A DNA stretch of 64,000 bases from Methanofastidiosum sp. (GTDB lineage Archaea; Methanobacteriota_B; Thermococci; Methanofastidiosales; Methanofastidiosaceae). The DNA is taken from the NCBI GenBank assembly GCA_035362715.1, contig DAOSDU010000002.1, positions 62,001 through 126,000 on the forward strand, read 5' to 3'. Positions 17,774 to 27,021 of the stretch are shown one piece after another. Within the stretch, counting starts at the first letter, position 1, and each line of letters starts with the position of its first letter. A program made the position numbers and the translations under genes. The notes beneath the pieces are model-generated. The model was not told where the DNA came from and made no database searches. It saw only the letters and a program-made list of their open reading frames with translations.

Positions 17774-18655
17774 TCACCTCTTGTAGGTCAGATGCTCTAC
17801 CCTCCCATCTTTGTAAATTCTTGCAGTTGCCTTTCTTCCTGCCCAGCACTGGACATTTATCGCAACTGGAAGTGATGCTGTGTGGCAGTAGCCAAGCTCA
17901 GCATTGACACCTAAAACAGTAGTCTTCCCACCAAGCCCCATTACTCCGATGCCTAGAGAATTAAAAGCTTCAAACAACTCTTTTTCTAAAGTGGCCACAG
18001 TTGGATCTGAGTGCCTTTTGTCTATAGGTCTTAATAATGCCATCTTTGCAAGCTTTATCGATATATCTGCACTACCTCCAATACCAAGGCCGATTATTGT
18101 GGGTGGGCATGGTTTTGATCCTGCACTAACTACTGTGTCAAGAGCAAATTTTTTAATTCCCCTTATTCCATCAGAAGGATTTAGCATAGCTACCTTTGAC
18201 ATGTTTTCACTGCCTGCACCTTTTGGCATTGCAGTTATCTCTATATAATCAGAATCAATTGGAGTAAAATTAATATAAGGCATATAATCCCCTACATTGT
18301 CTCCGGGATTTTTTCTTGTGAGGGGGTGAACGGCATTAGGCCTCAAAGGTACTGTTTTTGTAGCTTCTCTCACTCCGTCAACAATTATGCCGGCCAATTT
18401 TTTTTCAAGTTTTGGATTCCCTACATCACCAATCTTAACAAAAAATATGTGAATGCCCGTGTCCTGACACATCGGAGTTGAAGTTTCCTCAGCCATTTTT
18501 ATATTTTTTAGTATAGCCTCTAATTGGGCCTTTGCAGGTCCTTCTTCAATTTCATAAGCCTTTTCCAAGGCATTTTTGACATCCAAAGGAAGCTTTGTTG
18601 AAGAGTCCTTTAGAAGTTCAATTACGGTATTTTTTATTAGGGTTTCATCTATCAT
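17774..18655 (-). CDS. fumA: Class I fumarate hydratase, alpha subunit (4Fe-4S)
   Basis: The 293-residue protein is the catalytic alpha part of a two-subunit class I fumarase: TSTPMCQDTGIHIFF, GSENMSKVAMLNPSDG, PCPPTIIGLGIGGSAD and GYCHTASLP hold the cysteines for the labile 4Fe-4S cluster. It starts the fumA-fumB-mae unit; a GGGGGAT ribosome-binding site precedes the ATG. Oxygen-sensitive class I enzymes are usual in anaerobes. The promoter lies in the shared AT-rich region 18656-18992. Confidence 0.93.
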   Translation of the reverse strand: MIDETLIKNTVIELLKDSSTKLPLDVKNALEKAYEIEEGPAKAQLEAILKNIKMAEETSTPMCQDTGIHIFFVKIGDVGNPKLEKKLAGIIVDGVREATKTVPLRPNAVHPLTRKNPGDNVGDYMPYINFTPIDSDYIEITAMPKGAGSENMSKVAMLNPSDGIRGIKKFALDTVVSAGSKPCPPTIIGLGIGGSADISIKLAKMALLRPIDKRHSDPTVATLEKELFEAFNSLGIGVMGLGGKTTVLGVNAELGYCHTASLPVAINVQCWAGRKATARIYKDGRVEHLTYKR

Positions 18656-18992
18656 TTAATCCCCCGAAAAATAGAGTTCCGTATACACATTGTTTTTTCA
18701 CTTTAAAAAGATTATTGTTTAGATAAATATCTATAATTATTTGACCATTTGTATGAAAATTATTAATTTTTCTACATAAAAAATCAATAAAGATAAAATT
18801 ATTATACAAATTTTTATTTAATAGAAAATACGCTGAACATTTTCTCCGGTATAATTAAAATTATTGTCAATTTTATCCGGATTAATTTTTATTTATTGAT
18901 TATTATTCGGCGCCTTACGATACTTTGACCAAAACATTTAAATTAATACTTAAAAGTTGAGACATATACGTAGTTTTTGTCAAGCTGATCAA
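18656..18992. promoter_or_regulatory. Divergent regulatory region between fumA and the ABC exporter
   Basis: This 337-base AT-rich gap holds no gene. A minus-strand TATA-like TTTTTAAA (about 18699-18708) can serve fumA. For the plus strand, CAAAACATTTAAATT (18930-18944) is a good BRE/TATA about 50 bases before the ATG at 18993. Two imperfect direct repeats begin TCCGG near 18845 and 18876, each followed by an AATT-rich stretch ending TATTG. The block 18874-18944 is repeated before hdrA (see the entry at 20788). Confidence 0.55.
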
Positions 18993-20744
18993 ATGGTGTT
19001 AAATCAAGATATCACAATTTCTGAAAAATATTCAGTAAGGTCTGTGATAAAAAGTTTGTTCAAAAAGAGAAAAAAACAATCAACAATAATAATCCTATTG
19101 TCGATTGTTGTGAGTTTTTTTGAGATGTTATCAATTAGTTTACTTGTTCCTGCACTGGAGCAAATCTTAAATCAATCTAATGATATTAATATTAAGCTTA
19201 TATCCTATATAAAAAAAGCGTATTCTCTCATAAACGTGGAATATACGATTCTTTCTCTATTTATTGGGATCGCATTAATTTATATTATTAAAGCTTTGAT
19301 AAATATATTCTTGGCCTCATTGATAAATAAGGAGAAATTGTGGTATGAGATAAGCAGAAGGAAAAAAATATGCGATATAATCTTGTATTCCGATTGGATT
19401 TTCATCAATGGGTCAATGAAAAGTTACATAACAAATATTCTTACAAATGAAATAGAAAAGGATAGGGATGTCTATCTGAGAACTCTAAATTTATTGCCTT
19501 TGATATTCCTTTTATTTGTTTATATCCTACTTTTAGTTTTGTTGTCATTTGAAATTACACTAATGATCTTCTTAATTATAGGGGGTGTTACTTTGATATT
19601 AGGAAGGCTAGTAAAAAATGCAAGATACAGCGGGTCAACTATCCTAAGTCAAAGAAACCTCTTTATGAAAGAAACTCTAGCTTCCCTAGATGGCCTAAAA
19701 AATATCAAATCGATGTCCAAGGAAAGTTTTGTCAGAAAGCTCCTATATGAAAAAACAGAGTATCTATCAAAGATAAGGTATGAAATGAATGACAAGATGA
19801 ACTATGTCACCTATCTGCATGAACCTGCCAATTTTATACCAATCTTAATGATTATTTATTTCACTATGACCTATTTTTACGTGCCAATCTCTGTTATTGG
19901 GATAATGATATATGTTTTTCTAAAGCTCAGCGGTGATATGAAATCAATCCAAACTGAATATTACAGAATCAAATTTGAAATCCCTTCGATGAATGCAGTT
20001 GATGTATTGATTAATGAGGGGTATCAGAATGTTGAAAAAGACGGCGATACCATAATCAACAACTTCAACGATAAAATTGAATTTAAAAATGTCAGTTTTA
20101 GCTATTCTGATAAGAACGTTCTAAAAAACATTAATTTGACTATAAACAAGGGGGAGAAAATAGCTATTTTTGGGCCAACTGGCGTTGGCAAAAGTACCTT
20201 AATTGATTTAATATTGGGGCTGATTTACCCCAAATCAGGCAAATTAACTATAGACGGCATACAGATACAAAAAATCAAAAAAGAAAGTTGGCACAAAATT
20301 TTAAGTTGGATGGGGCAGGATCCGTATCTGTTTTATGGGACAATTGAAGAAAATATTACTTGGGGTCAAAAAGACATACAGAAGGATAAATTGAACAATG
20401 CATGTAAAATGGCATGTTGTAATGACTTTGTAAATAAAAAAGGAATTTCTTATGAATATATAATTGGAGATAGGGGGTCAAAATTATCAGGTGGCCAAAA
20501 ACAACGTATCGCTCTAGCTAGAGTATTTTTGGAGGATCCAGAAATTGTTATTCTGGATGAACCCTCTTCCCACTTGGATTTAGGAACTAAAAATTTACTC
20601 TTTGACAACATAGAGGAATTTTGTAAAAATAAAACTTTAATCATGATAACACATGATCCCGAAATACCTTCTTTTATCAATACAGTATACGTTTTTGATA
20701 AAGGAGAGATTAAAAAAATTGATAATTCTAACAAATCACAATAG
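18993..20744 (+). CDS. ABC exporter, fused permease and ATPase (MsbA/PglK type)
   Basis: From ATG 18993 the protein has 583 residues: a six-span membrane domain (to about residue 320) and one nucleotide-binding domain with Walker A GPTGVGKST, Q-loop WMGQDPYLF, signature LSGGQKQRIALARV, Walker B VILDEPSSHLD and H-loop ITHDPE. It should work as a homodimer. Its architecture resembles PglK-type lipid-linked oligosaccharide flippases. A TTG at 18957 could add 12 residues. It is single and stands between the fumarase and hdr operons; its promoter resembles that of hdrA. Confidence 0.85.
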   Translation: MVLNQDITISEKYSVRSVIKSLFKKRKKQSTIIILLSIVVSFFEMLSISLLVPALEQILNQSNDINIKLISYIKKAYSLINVEYTILSLFIGIALIYIIKALINIFLASLINKEKLWYEISRRKKICDIILYSDWIFINGSMKSYITNILTNEIEKDRDVYLRTLNLLPLIFLLFVYILLLVLLSFEITLMIFLIIGGVTLILGRLVKNARYSGSTILSQRNLFMKETLASLDGLKNIKSMSKESFVRKLLYEKTEYLSKIRYEMNDKMNYVTYLHEPANFIPILMIIYFTMTYFYVPISVIGIMIYVFLKLSGDMKSIQTEYYRIKFEIPSMNAVDVLINEGYQNVEKDGDTIINNFNDKIEFKNVSFSYSDKNVLKNINLTINKGEKIAIFGPTGVGKSTLIDLILGLIYPKSGKLTIDGIQIQKIKKESWHKILSWMGQDPYLFYGTIEENITWGQKDIQKDKLNNACKMACCNDFVNKKGISYEYIIGDRGSKLSGGQKQRIALARVFLEDPEIVILDEPSSHLDLGTKNLLFDNIEEFCKNKTLIMITHDPEIPSFINTVYVFDKGEIKKIDNSNKSQ

Positions 20745-20787
20745 AGAAATATTTGTCATACGGAGAAAATAACTTAATTATGAATAA

Positions 20788-20858
20788 TATCCGAAATTAT
20801 TTTTATTTATTAATTAATATTCGAGTAACAAAGATTCTGTAACCAAAACATTTAAATT
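20788..20858 (+). promoter_or_regulatory. hdr operon promoter and copy of the shared upstream element
   Basis: These 71 bases align without gaps to 18874-18944 upstream of the ABC exporter, with about 54 identities by hand count: 31 of 36 in the distal part (TATCCG...ATTTTTATTTATT...TATTCG) and 23 of 35 in the proximal part. The proximal end is ACCAAAACATTTAAATT, a BRE/TATA at 20842-20858, putting transcription start near 20880. GAGATGA at 20891-20897 is the likely ribosome-binding site for hdrA. Confidence 0.6.
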
Positions 20859-20903
20859 TAGAAAAATTATACTAATAGTACAAAATAAGCGAGATGACTT
20901 TTA

Positions 20904-22889
20904 ATGGATACTAACTCTTCTTCCCCTAGGGTGGGTGTTTTTGTTTGTCACTGTGGTTCCAATATTGCTGGGTCAGTTGATGTGGAAAAAGTAGCGCAAG
21001 AAATATCAAAAATGGAAGGAGTCGCATATACAGGGACTTATATATACATGTGCTCAGATCCAGGTCAAAAGCTTATGAGAGAGACAATTGAGAAGGAAAG
21101 GCTTGATCGTGTCGTCGTTGCAGCATGCTCTCCAACACTTCATGAAAAAACCTTTCGTGTAAACTCAAAAAATGCGGGATTGAATCCATATCAATGCGAG
21201 ATTTCTAACATCAGAGAACACTGTAGCTGGGTCCACGAAGATAAAGCCAAGGCTACTGAAAAGGCAATTAAGATCACTAAGAGCATTGTTGAAAAGGTCA
21301 AAAATGATAACTCTCTTACTGATATTGAGGTTCCAATTACTAAAAAAGCCGTTGTGTTAGGTGGTGGAGTTGCTGGGATACAAGCTGCGCTTGATATTGC
21401 GAATGGCGGGTACAAAACTTATCTTGTTGAAAGGGACTCATCAATTGGAGGAAAGATGGCAAAGCTATCAGAAACCTTTCCAACACTTGATTGCTCTCAG
21501 TGCATTTTAACTCCAAAGATGGTTGAAGTTGCTAATCATCCAAACATAGAGCTCTTGACATTCTCTGAAGTGGAGAATGTTAGTGGGTATGTTGGAAACT
21601 TTAAAGTGAAGATAAAGAAAAAACCTACTTCTGTTAATTGGGATCTTTGCACGGGGTGTGGCGACTGTTATACCAAGTGCCCAGTAAAAGTTTCTTCTGA
21701 GTTTCAGGAAGGTCTTGCAAAAAGAACAGCCATCTTCACGCCATTTCCACAGGCCGTTCCAAACAAACCGGTAATAGACAGAGAAAACTGCCTTTACTAC
21801 CAGAAAGGTATATGTAAAATCTGCGAAAAGGTCTGTAAAATAGGGGCAATTGATTTTGATATGCAAGAGGAACTAAGGGAAGTTGAAGCCGGCGCAATTG
21901 TAGTTGCAACTGGATACAGAGAATATCCTTTGGAGAATCTTTCAGACTACGGTGGAGGCAGATACCCTAATGTTATTAGCGGTCTTAAGTTTGAAAGACT
22001 GCTCTCTGCATCAGGCCCTACAGGGGGGCAGATTATAAGGCCTTCAGATGGTAAGCCTGTGAAGGACGTTGTCTTTGTTCAGTGTGCTGGCTCAAGAGAT
22101 ATAGAAGAGCACAAGCCTTACTGCTCAAAGATTTGTTGCATGTACACTGCAAAACATGCGATGCTCTTTAAACACAAGGTTCATGACGGAAATGCATATG
22201 TTTTTTATATTGACGTTAGGACTGCAGGAAAGGACTATGAGGAGTTTTATTACAGGACTACAGAAGAAGATCATGCTTTATACACAAGAGGTAAAGTTTC
22301 AAAGATATTTGAAGATGGCGATAAAGTCATCGTATGGGGAGTCGATACTCTTACAGGTAAAAAAGTAGAGATAAAAGCCGATCTTGCTGTTCTGGCTATG
22401 GCAATCGAGCCAGCTTCTGGGATGATCGAACTCAAGCAAAAACTCAAAATATCTGTAGATGAAAATGGATTTTTAAAGGAGGCCCATCCAAAATTAAGGC
22501 CGGTTGAAAGCATGACATCTGGCATATTTTTTGCAGGTGCTGCCCAAGGCCCAAAAGATATTCCTGAATCAGTTTCTCAGGCAGGGGCAGCTGCATCCAA
22601 AATACTTTCGATGTTTTCCTCTGACTTACTACAGAAGGAGCCCTTGATTTGTGAGATTAATGAAGATGTATGCAGTGGGTGTGGAGTATGCATTACGCTT
22701 TGTCCTTACGGGGCATTAGAGGGAGAAATTACCAATAAAGATGGCAAGGAAATAAAGAGGTCTAAATTAAATGAGGCCCTATGCCAAGGTTGTGGCACAT
22801 GTGCATCTGCTTGTCCAAGCGGAGCAGCTGCAATGAGAAACGATGAATCAAAAAACATGTTTAAGATGATTGAGGTTATACTGGAGTAG
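20904..22889 (+). CDS. hdrA: Heterodisulfide reductase subunit A (electron-bifurcating flavoprotein)
   Basis: The 661-residue iron-sulfur flavoprotein has the N-terminal CHCGSNI region, an FAD-binding VLGGGVAGIQAA near residue 150, the HdrA motif LDCSQCILTPKM near 197, and 4Fe-4S sets CTGCGDCYTKCP, CKICEKVC, CSGCGVCITLCP and CQGCGTCASACP. HdrA is the site of flavin-based bifurcation, splitting H2-derived electrons between ferredoxin and heterodisulfide. All key positions are Cys, none selenocysteine. It leads an eight-gene operon; mvhD follows after five bases. Confidence 0.97.
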   Translation: MDTNSSSPRVGVFVCHCGSNIAGSVDVEKVAQEISKMEGVAYTGTYIYMCSDPGQKLMRETIEKERLDRVVVAACSPTLHEKTFRVNSKNAGLNPYQCEISNIREHCSWVHEDKAKATEKAIKITKSIVEKVKNDNSLTDIEVPITKKAVVLGGGVAGIQAALDIANGGYKTYLVERDSSIGGKMAKLSETFPTLDCSQCILTPKMVEVANHPNIELLTFSEVENVSGYVGNFKVKIKKKPTSVNWDLCTGCGDCYTKCPVKVSSEFQEGLAKRTAIFTPFPQAVPNKPVIDRENCLYYQKGICKICEKVCKIGAIDFDMQEELREVEAGAIVVATGYREYPLENLSDYGGGRYPNVISGLKFERLLSASGPTGGQIIRPSDGKPVKDVVFVQCAGSRDIEEHKPYCSKICCMYTAKHAMLFKHKVHDGNAYVFYIDVRTAGKDYEEFYYRTTEEDHALYTRGKVSKIFEDGDKVIVWGVDTLTGKKVEIKADLAVLAMAIEPASGMIELKQKLKISVDENGFLKEAHPKLRPVESMTSGIFFAGAAQGPKDIPESVSQAGAAASKILSMFSSDLLQKEPLICEINEDVCSGCGVCITLCPYGALEGEITNKDGKEIKRSKLNEALCQGCGTCASACPSGAAAMRNDESKNMFKMIEVILE

Positions 22890-22894
22890 ATTTT

Positions 22895-23317
22895 ATGAAA
22901 GAGTTTGAACCTAAAATTATAGCTTTCCTATGCAAATGGTGCACTTATGCCGGAGCAGACCTTGCGGGAGTTTCAAGATTAAAGTTTTCCCCAAATGCCG
23001 TTCCTATACGAGTAATGTGTTCAGGCAGGGTAGATCCATCTTTTGTCCTTGATGCATTTGCTAAAGGCGCTGACGGTGTTCTTGTTGGTGGCTGCCATCC
23101 TGGTGACTGCCATTATGCACAAGGCAATTATAAAACACTCAGAAGGGTAAAACTTCTTAAGATGCTACTAAACGATATGGGATTAGAAGAGGAGAGGTTA
23201 AGACTAGAATGGATATCAGCAAGCGAAGGAAACAAGTTTAGAGAAGTCGTAAATGATATGGTCATTAAACTAAAAGAGATTGGCCCCTCTCCACTGAATC
23301 TGGAGGAATCAAAATGA
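22895..23317 (+). CDS. mvhD: F420-non-reducing hydrogenase iron-sulfur subunit D
   Basis: The 140-residue MvhD protein has FLCKWCTYAGAD near residue 12, IRVMCSGRVDPSF near 46 and VGGCHPGDCHY near 70, the cysteines binding its 2Fe-2S cluster. It passes electrons from MvhAG to HdrA. Full length for the family. It ends with a four-base overlap (ATGA) with mvhG, so stoichiometric production is likely. Confidence 0.95.
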   Translation: MKEFEPKIIAFLCKWCTYAGADLAGVSRLKFSPNAVPIRVMCSGRVDPSFVLDAFAKGADGVLVGGCHPGDCHYAQGNYKTLRRVKLLKMLLNDMGLEEERLRLEWISASEGNKFREVVNDMVIKLKEIGPSPLNLEESK

Positions 23318-24285
23318 ATAAAGCCAACATAGCATTTTACTGGGCTGCTTCCTGTGGCGGCTGCGAAATTGCTGTTTTAGATATCAATGAAAAGATACTG
23401 GATGTAATTGAAAAAGCAAATATCTTGATGTGGCCTGTAGCCATGGACACCAAATATGAAGATTTGAAAAAAATGAAGGACAAATCTATCGACGTCTGCT
23501 TTTTTAACGGCGCCATAAGGACTAGTGAAAATGAAGAGCTTGCAAAGTTACTTAGAAATAAATCTAAGATTCTAGTTGCATTTGGCTCATGCGCACATGA
23601 GGGCTGTATACCTGCCTTAGCAAATCTATTTAACAAAAAACTGATATTCGATCGGGCATATCAAGAGACAGAAACGACAATAAATAAAGATAACATTTTA
23701 CCTCAGCCTTCTTTCGATGTCAAGGAAGGGGAGATTCATATCCCTGAATTTTATGATACTGTAAAAACTCTTGATCAGGTTGTTGATGTTGATTATTATA
23801 TCCCCGGATGCCCTCCAACGCCAAATATTGTAGAGGACGCCTTTAATAAATTCTTGACTGGGGATTTGCCGCCAAAAGGAGCAGTTTTAGCTCCAGTAAA
23901 AGCTTTGTGCGATGAATGCCCTAGAAAAAAGAAGGATAAAACAATTGAAACTATTTACAGAGTTTATGAGAAGGAAGCTGATCCAGAAAAGTGCTTCCTT
24001 GATCAAGGCATAATATGTATGGGCCCTGCAACAAGGTCTGGTTGTGGGCATCAGTGCATCAAAGGAAACATGCCTTGCACAGGTTGCTTTGGGAAGACCC
24101 CTGAAGTAACAGACCAAGGTGCAAAGATGATCTCTGCCTTAGCTTCAGTATTGGCAGTTGAGAATGAGACCGAACTTGATGAGAAAAAGGTGGAAGAATT
24201 AGTTTCTAAGATTAAAGACCCAGTTGGTACATTTTACAGGTATTCGCTTGCTTCATCCTTAATTAAGAGAAAGGTGATAAAATGA
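23314..24285 (+). CDS. mvhG: [NiFe]-hydrogenase small subunit MvhG
   Basis: The 323-residue small subunit carries the Fe-S relay: SCGGCEIAV near residue 14 and GSCAHEGCIPA for the proximal cluster, IPGCPPTP, then CFLDQGIICMGPATRSGCG and CIKGNMPCTGCFG for the medial and distal clusters. No twin-arginine signal is present, as expected for a cytoplasmic group 3c enzyme. Overlaps mvhD and mvhA by four bases each. Confidence 0.95.
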   Translation: MNKANIAFYWAASCGGCEIAVLDINEKILDVIEKANILMWPVAMDTKYEDLKKMKDKSIDVCFFNGAIRTSENEELAKLLRNKSKILVAFGSCAHEGCIPALANLFNKKLIFDRAYQETETTINKDNILPQPSFDVKEGEIHIPEFYDTVKTLDQVVDVDYYIPGCPPTPNIVEDAFNKFLTGDLPPKGAVLAPVKALCDECPRKKKDKTIETIYRVYEKEADPEKCFLDQGIICMGPATRSGCGHQCIKGNMPCTGCFGKTPEVTDQGAKMISALASVLAVENETELDEKKVEELVSKIKDPVGTFYRYSLASSLIKRKVIK

Positions 24286-25739
24286 AAAGAATTACAATAG
24301 ATCCAATAACAAGACTCGAGGGCCACGGTAAAATTGAGATTTTTCTAAATGATAGTGGAAATGTTGAGAATGCTTACCTCCAGATACCTGAACTTAGAGG
24401 TTTTGAGAAGTTCAGCGAGGGCAGGCTTGCAGAGGACATGCCTCAGATTACATCAAGGATTTGTGGTGTATGCCCAGTAGCTCATCATTTCGCATCAACT
24501 AAGGCATTAGACAATGCTTTTAACACACAGCCCACTGAAACAGCGAAGAAACTTAGGGAGTTAATGTACTGTGGGTATGTGATATATGACCATATACTCC
24601 ACTTTTACTTCCTTGGCGGGCCTGACTTTGTTGTTGGGCCGGATGCGCCAAAAGGAGATAGAAACATAATAGGGGTTATAGGAAAAGTTGGCGTTGAAAT
24701 AGGTAAGGAAGTAATAAAACACAGAGCATATGGGCAGAAGATAACAAGGATCCTCGGCGGTAAACCCACCCACCCTGTCTGTGGTCTTCCTGGGGGTATT
24801 TCAAAAGGATTGAATGAAGAGGAACGAAATGAAATTGAGTCGATGGCCGAATCTTGCGTGAAGTTCTCAGAGTTCACCTTAAATTTTTTCAAAGATACTG
24901 TACTGAAAAATAAGGCGTATCTTGATCTCATCAAAAGTGATGCGTACACTCTTGAAACTTATAACATGGGGATTGTTGATAAACATAATAATCTAAACTT
25001 CTATGATGGCATGATAAGAGTAAAAAGCCCAACAAATGAAGAATTTGCCTGTTTTGATGGAAGCCAATATTTTGAGTATATCGAAGAGCACGTCGAGCCA
25101 TGGACCTATATGAAATATCCTTACTTAAAGCAGATTGGATGGAAAGGACTAACAGGTGGAGTTGATAGCGGGATTTACCGAGTTGGGCCATTAGGTAGGA
25201 TAAACGTCATTGATGGATTTACAACTCCGCTTGCAAACGAAGCCTATAAAGAGTTGATTGAAACACTGGGAAAACCTGTCAATTCAACACTAGCATTCCA
25301 TTGGGCAAGATTGATAGAGTTACTTTACGCTTCTGAAAGAGTCTTAGAACTTAGCAGAGATAAAAATATCCTAAAACAGGATCTTAGGAATAAGGTTGGC
25401 CTTCCAAATGAAGGAGTTGGTGTAGTTGAGGCTGCAAGAGGGACCCTATTCCATCATTATAAATTAACTGAAGATGCAAGAATTGAAAAAGCGAATATGA
25501 TAGTTGCCACTACAAATAACGCCGGTGCCATATGTATGTCAGTAAGGGATGCGGCAAAAGGTATGATTTCAAACGGAAAAGTCAACGATGGAATACTCAA
25601 TAAGGTAGAAATGGCATTTAGGGCATATGATCCATGTTTTGCATGCGCCACACACTGCCTACCTGGAACATCACCTATTGAGATATCCATTTACAACAAA
25701 GATAACTCACTTCTTAAACGGATTGGGAGGGGCGTATAG
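24282..25739 (+). CDS. mvhA: [NiFe]-hydrogenase large subunit MvhA
   Basis: The 485-residue catalytic subunit has the N-terminal nickel motif SRICGVCPVAHHF near residue 59 and the C-terminal DPCFACATHC near residue 450, both with the four Ni-Fe cysteine ligands. About 26 residues follow the terminal His and should be cut off during maturation, probably by a HycI-type protease like that at 32720-33223. It oxidises H2 for HdrABC. Its TAG shares one base with the GTG start of hdrC. Confidence 0.96.
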   Translation: MKRITIDPITRLEGHGKIEIFLNDSGNVENAYLQIPELRGFEKFSEGRLAEDMPQITSRICGVCPVAHHFASTKALDNAFNTQPTETAKKLRELMYCGYVIYDHILHFYFLGGPDFVVGPDAPKGDRNIIGVIGKVGVEIGKEVIKHRAYGQKITRILGGKPTHPVCGLPGGISKGLNEEERNEIESMAESCVKFSEFTLNFFKDTVLKNKAYLDLIKSDAYTLETYNMGIVDKHNNLNFYDGMIRVKSPTNEEFACFDGSQYFEYIEEHVEPWTYMKYPYLKQIGWKGLTGGVDSGIYRVGPLGRINVIDGFTTPLANEAYKELIETLGKPVNSTLAFHWARLIELLYASERVLELSRDKNILKQDLRNKVGLPNEGVGVVEAARGTLFHHYKLTEDARIEKANMIVATTNNAGAICMSVRDAAKGMISNGKVNDGILNKVEMAFRAYDPCFACATHCLPGTSPIEISIYNKDNSLLKRIGRGV

Positions 25740-26143
25740 TGGTCTTCACAGTATCTGAAAAGGGATTGGAACTACGAAAAAATGTAGAAGAAATATCTGG
25801 ACAGAATATATTCCAATGCTATCAGTGCGGTAAATGCTCAGCCACATGTCCTGTTGTTGACAGCATGGACATGGCTCCCAATAAGATAATAAGATTTGTG
25901 CAGATGGGGGACCTTGAAGTTTTGGACCAAAACACTTTCTGGGTATGTGCTGCATGTTTTACATGTTCAGCGAGATGCCCAAGAAGCGTTGATATAGCTA
26001 AGATAATGGAAGCTTTGAGAAACGTGATGTTGAGAAACAAACAGGATTTTATCAATATTTACTCAAAAGAATTTATAGAGAAGATGATTGAAGAAATACC
26101 TCAGATGGCCATTGTCGCAGCAATAAAGAAGGGGGTTTGGTGA
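25739..26143 (+). CDS. hdrC: Heterodisulfide reductase subunit C
   Basis: The 134-residue soluble HdrC has two 4Fe-4S motifs, CYQCGKCSATCP near residue 29 and CAACFTCSARCP near residue 71, that carry electrons from HdrA to HdrB. The GTG start at 25739 shares its first base with the mvhA stop and is served by GGGAGGGG a few bases upstream. The stop overlaps the hdrB ATG. Confidence 0.95.
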   Translation: MVFTVSEKGLELRKNVEEISGQNIFQCYQCGKCSATCPVVDSMDMAPNKIIRFVQMGDLEVLDQNTFWVCAACFTCSARCPRSVDIAKIMEALRNVMLRNKQDFINIYSKEFIEKMIEEIPQMAIVAAIKKGVW

Positions 26144-27021
26144 TGGAATATCCTTACTACCCGGGATGTACTCTAAAAACTACAGGAAAAAAGGACGAAG
26201 AAGCAGCTTTAGAAGTTGCAAAACTTCTGGAATTTGAACTAAAGGAGCTTCCTACATGGACATGTTGCGGTGTTGTCTACAATCTCACATCAGATGTTAT
26301 GGCCGATCATCTCTCAGCTACAAGAACTCTGATAAGGGCTCAAGAGATGGGGAGGGAGCTTAAAACAAATAAACTTGTGACACTTTGTTCTATGTGCTAC
26401 AATGTTTTAAAGCAGGTCAATCTGATGTATAAGAAAAATCCTGACAAACTCAATAACATCAATCTTTTTATGGACACTGAAGAGGACTATCTTGGAAATG
26501 TCGAGATTATGCATTTTTTGGAAGTTTTGTATAAAGATATAGGGCTTGAAAAGATTAAAGAAAAAGTAAAAACTCCACTTACAAATCTAAAAGTTGACCC
26601 ATATTATGGATGTATGCTCTTAAGGCCAAAAAATATAGCATTTGACGATCAAGACGCTCCACACGTGATGGGGGATATACTTTCTGCGCTCGGGGCCAAA
26701 GTAATTGAAAATCCGATGACTGTCGAATGTTGCGGTGCCCATCAAATTATAACAAACAAGGAGGCTGTCCTTGATTGTGTTCAAAGAATAGTCAAAACAT
26801 CTCAAAGCAAAGGGGCCGATGTAATTGTCACCCCATGCCCGCTTTGCCAGTACAATCTAACAACGGGACAGAAGAGTCTGTTTGAAAAAGGAAAAATAAA
26901 TCACCAGACTCCTGTTATTTATCTATCAGAATTATTAATTATTTCACTTTCAGATAATAATGAGAATTATTTGAAGGACTATAAGTTCATTAAAGATAAA
27001 TTAGAAGAAAGAGGGGGGTAA
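26143..27021 (+). CDS. hdrB: Heterodisulfide reductase subunit B (CCG domains)
   Basis: The roughly 292-residue HdrB has YYPGCTLK at the N-terminus and two CCG blocks: WTCCGVVYN with TLCSMCYN, and VECCGAHQ with TPCPLCQYN. These bind the two noncubane 4Fe-4S clusters that reduce CoM-S-S-CoB. ATG 26143 overlaps the hdrC stop (TGATG) and has GGGGG upstream; a TTG at 26137 would add two residues. The stop shares a base with the next ATG. Confidence 0.95.
   Translation: MEYPYYPGCTLKTTGKKDEEAALEVAKLLEFELKELPTWTCCGVVYNLTSDVMADHLSATRTLIRAQEMGRELKTNKLVTLCSMCYNVLKQVNLMYKKNPDKLNNINLFMDTEEDYLGNVEIMHFLEVLYKDIGLEKIKEKVKTPLTNLKVDPYYGCMLLRPKNIAFDDQDAPHVMGDILSALGAKVIENPMTVECCGAHQIITNKEAVLDCVQRIVKTSQSKGADVIVTPCPLCQYNLTTGQKSLFEKGKINHQTPVIYLSELLIISLSDNNENYLKDYKFIKDKLEERGG

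Noticed and set aside
20904..25739. Selenocysteine in HdrA or MvhA
   Set aside because: The relevant positions are ordinary TGT/TGC cysteine codons with no in-frame TGA.
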